A DNA stretch of 9,291 nt from an uncultured Lachnospiraceae bacterium (GTDB lineage Bacteria; Bacillota; Clostridia; Lachnospirales; Lachnospiraceae), in assembly GCA_949346185.1 (NCBI GenBank), contig CASGVX010000070.1, positions 1-9,291 of the forward strand, read 5' to 3'. The notes beneath the pieces are model-generated. The model was not told the origin of the DNA. It was given only the letters and a program-made list of their open reading frames with translations, and did no database searches. Below, in pieces: positions 7,400 through 9,291 of this stretch; the first letter of the stretch is position 1, and the number at the start of each line of letters is the position of its first letter. The translations under genes were made by a program, and so were the position numbers.

Positions 7400-9097
7400 A
7401 TGGGCGGAAAAAGAATTGCACTCGCACTGTGCTGCATTATATTGTTTTCCGGATGCGAGAAAAGGGAGAGGGCAGAATGGATGGAAAAGGATGGGCGGGA
7501 AATAGAAAGCGGGCATTCAGAAGATGCAGAGGCATGCGTAACGCCCTTTGGGCGCTATGAGAATACGGTAACCTACACGCTGGGCAAGATGACAGGAAGC
7601 AACCGTTCTAATTTGCCAGATGGCGATACTTATGAAAATAACGCATATACCAGGTATCTGAAGAAGAAACTGAATATTCAGAATGAAGATATCTTTGAGG
7701 TGGCAGATGGTTTGGATTTTTTGGAGACAGTGTCGCTCAGCGTGATTAACAATCAGATGCCGGATGTTATGATTGTCAATGATATGGATTTGCTTCAAAA
7801 GTTGGTGAGTGAGGATAGGATAGAGGATTTGACGACGGTGTATGAACAGTGTGCCAGTCAGCGAGTGAAGGATATTTATGCCAGTTATGGCCAAGAGATT
7901 TTGAATAATGTGACCTTTGACGGAAAGTTAATGGCACTGCCGGAGACGAACATTAGTGATGGGCCTAATTTAATTTGGGTGAGGCAGGATTGGATGGACG
8001 AGCTGGGGCTTTCTGCTCCAAAGACATTGGAGGATGTAGAGGAGATTGTCCGTTTGTTCATCCAAAAGGATCCGGGGAAGAATGGGCAGGGAAAGACTGT
8101 GGGGATTGCCTGTGAAGAAAATGTGATCGGGGAGGGGGAATATAATTTTGAGTATCAGTTGAATACGGTGTTTGCCAGCTGCCATTCTTATCCTAAGAAA
8201 TGGGTGAGGAATCAGCAGGGGGACGTGGAATATGGTTCCATATCCCAAGGAACTAGGGATGCCTTGAAAATCATCAGGCGCTGGTATCGGGAGGGCATCA
8301 TTGACCGGGATTTCTTGTTGCGGGGCAATGAAAATATCGTAGATATGATTGTGGAGGGGCAGTGCGGGATGTTTTTTGGGCCATGGTGGGCACCGAATAA
8401 TCCACTGATGCTGGCCAAGAAGAAAAATCCTAGCGCAGACTGGAAACCTTATCTGATTCAGACTGGGGCAGATGGCAGTACGACTTATGTGGAGCAGAAC
8501 TACAGCAAGAAATATGTGGTAGTGAGAAAGGGATACAAACACCCGGAAATCGTCATGAAAATTGTCAGCGTCTTATTTGATGAGATGAGGCATGGGGACG
8601 AGGAAACCAGAGAGATTGCCTCTTATTTTCAGAAGAATGTGGATCCTTCTGCGAGGCCTCTTGCTATTAACGTGGATTATCAAGACGCATTGGCTCGCTG
8701 CTACGTGAATCTGAAAGATGCCCTGCGAGGGAAGAAAGACATGACCCAGCTGACTGCGCTAGAGGGGTCATATTATGAAGGGTGCTATCGGTATCAGAGA
8801 ACTGGCAGCATGGCATCGGTGGAAGACTGGGCCGCATATACTTCCAGAGTTACTGCTCCTGCCCTCATGGCCGAGGGGAATATTAAAGTGGAACGCCCAG
8901 TATTTTATGGAAAGACCAACACCATGAGAAAAAAATGGTGGAAATTGGAGAAGATAGAGAAGGAGGCATTCCTGAAAATTATCACGGGACAGGAAAAACT
9001 ATCATATTTCGATACCTTTGTGGAAATATGGAGGCGTGAGGGGGGCAAGGAAATCACAGAGGAGGTCGCTGCATCGCTTGCAAGGAAACGTCAGTAA
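7400..9097 (+). CDS. Extracellular solute-binding lipoprotein (family 1, LplA/YtcQ-like)
   Basis: This 565-residue protein is a carbohydrate-type ABC transporter binding protein. A short signal sequence ends in a lipobox-like FSGC, with Cys19 the expected lipidation site, so it would sit on the outer face of the membrane. A charged linker (about 20-50) precedes the binding domain. Features typical of large LplA-type binding proteins include PDVMIVND in the N-terminal lobe, the segment WVRQDWMDELGL, and FGPWWAPNNPL around residues 326-336. The start at 7400 is preferred over the in-frame ATG at 7334 because GGGGAGG lies at 7389-7395 and only this start begins directly with a signal peptide. 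It follows the kinase by 84 bases with no terminator between, so it probably shares their transcript. No permease or ATPase gene accompanies it in the window. The ligand is unknown, but oligosaccharides are usual for the family. Confidence 0.93.
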   Translation: MGGKRIALALCCIILFSGCEKRERAEWMEKDGREIESGHSEDAEACVTPFGRYENTVTYTLGKMTGSNRSNLPDGDTYENNAYTRYLKKKLNIQNEDIFEVADGLDFLETVSLSVINNQMPDVMIVNDMDLLQKLVSEDRIEDLTTVYEQCASQRVKDIYASYGQEILNNVTFDGKLMALPETNISDGPNLIWVRQDWMDELGLSAPKTLEDVEEIVRLFIQKDPGKNGQGKTVGIACEENVIGEGEYNFEYQLNTVFASCHSYPKKWVRNQQGDVEYGSISQGTRDALKIIRRWYREGIIDRDFLLRGNENIVDMIVEGQCGMFFGPWWAPNNPLMLAKKKNPSADWKPYLIQTGADGSTTYVEQNYSKKYVVVRKGYKHPEIVMKIVSVLFDEMRHGDEETREIASYFQKNVDPSARPLAINVDYQDALARCYVNLKDALRGKKDMTQLTALEGSYYEGCYRYQRTGSMASVEDWAAYTSRVTAPALMAEGNIKVERPVFYGKTNTMRKKWWKLEKIEKEAFLKIITGQEKLSYFDTFVEIWRREGGKEITEEVAASLARKRQ

Positions 9098-9140
9098 CGC
9101 TTTATTCTAGTTAAAAAGGCGTAAGATAAAAGAGGCAAGA

Positions 9141-9199
9141 TAAAAAAATAAAAAAAATTTAAAAAAAGGCTTGACAATCTTTGCAGGGGGTGATATGAT
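9141..9199 (+). promoter_or_regulatory. Very strong sigma-A promoter with UP-like A/T tract, firing out of the right edge
   Basis: A run of A and T bases (9141-9167) precedes a perfect -35 TTGACA (9171-9176), a 17-bp spacer and the extended -10 TGATATGAT (9191-9199, TGnTATGAT). The start site should be near 9206. This architecture, with an upstream A/T tract, is typical of rRNA and other very highly expressed promoters. The -10 lies inside the near-palindrome TGATATGATATCA (9191-9203). No clear terminator separates it from the upstream lipoprotein gene. Confidence 0.85.
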
Positions 9200-9205
9200 A
9201 TCACT

Positions 9206-9291
9206 CGTTGGCGCAAAATAAGTCGAAAGATGAAGCGTCAGCAACACCTTGACAACTGAACAGCAGAACAACCCTGAAAATTCTAACAAAA
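9206..9291 (+). promoter_or_regulatory. Noncoding leader, rRNA-operon-like, cut by the window edge
   Basis: Downstream of the strong promoter lies a gene-free stretch. A possible 5' hairpin pairs GTTG and CGC (9207-9214) with GCG and CAAC (9235-9245). CCTTGACAACTGAACAG (9247-9263) resembles the TTTGAAAACTGAACA-type sequence, including a boxA-like element, found ahead of rRNA genes in many Gram-positive bacteria. No 16S rRNA start is reached. Similar words also occur, from memory, in leaders of mobile-element genes of gut Firmicutes, so that is a real alternative. The last bases, CCCTGAAAATTC (9272-9283) then an A-rich stretch, could be the first arm of a hairpin completed beyond the edge. Confidence 0.4.

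Noticed and set aside
9095..9121. Terminator after the solute-binding protein gene
   Set aside because: CGCTTT and AAAGGCG could form a stem of about six pairs, but it is weak and no T-run follows.
1..9291. CRISPR arrays, tRNA genes, insertion sequences, toxin-antitoxin or phage-defence genes
   Set aside because: No regularly spaced repeats, tRNA-like cloverleaf, transposase motif or defence domain was seen on either strand.

Overview
The window looks like a chromosomal segment from a low-to-mid GC Clostridia-type Firmicute, most likely a Lachnospiraceae-like gut anaerobe. The basis is strong AGGAGG-type ribosome binding sites throughout, a compact 751-residue glucan phosphorylase, a PdaB-like deacetylase with the SFDAAWG motif, and a YesM/YesN-type two-component pair next to an LplA/YtcQ-type solute-binding lipoprotein. 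The family assignment rests on sequence reading only; no database search was possible.

Layout. Bases 1-591 (minus strand) hold a membrane-anchored polysaccharide deacetylase that is broken by a frameshift at its third catalytic motif, so it is called a pseudogene. Bases 592-1010 are a divergent intergenic region with a small hairpin, weak promoter-like elements and a strong hairpin just ahead of the next ribosome binding site. Bases 1011-3266 encode glycogen/alpha-glucan phosphorylase (glgP), closed by an intrinsic terminator at 3308-3349. Bases 3350-3614 form a symmetry-rich intergenic stretch: an extended -10 promoter overlapped by a perfect 10-bp inverted repeat, two perfect 12-bp palindromes, repeated TTGCAAG words, and a 20-codon fragment resembling the N-terminus of a methyltransferase. 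Bases 3615-4016 encode a small GNAT acetyltransferase.

Bases 4081-9097 are a co-directional cluster: an AraC-type response regulator, an overlapping sensor histidine kinase, and 84 bases later an extracellular solute-binding lipoprotein. The kinase probably senses an extracellular carbohydrate-related signal, possibly with help from the lipoprotein, and the regulator then controls sugar uptake genes. No permease or ATPase gene lies in the window, so the transporter must be elsewhere or the binding protein serves another role.

The right edge (about 9141-9291) carries a very strong sigma-A promoter with an A/T-rich UP-like tract, a consensus -35, 17-bp spacing and an extended -10. It drives a noncoding leader containing CCTTGACAACTGAACAG, which resembles rRNA-operon leader sequences of Gram-positive bacteria. 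Whatever it drives starts beyond the window. I see no convincing new biological system. The best leads are the orphan binding-protein/two-component cassette, the palindrome-rich promoter region before the acetyltransferase, and the strong outward promoter at the right edge.
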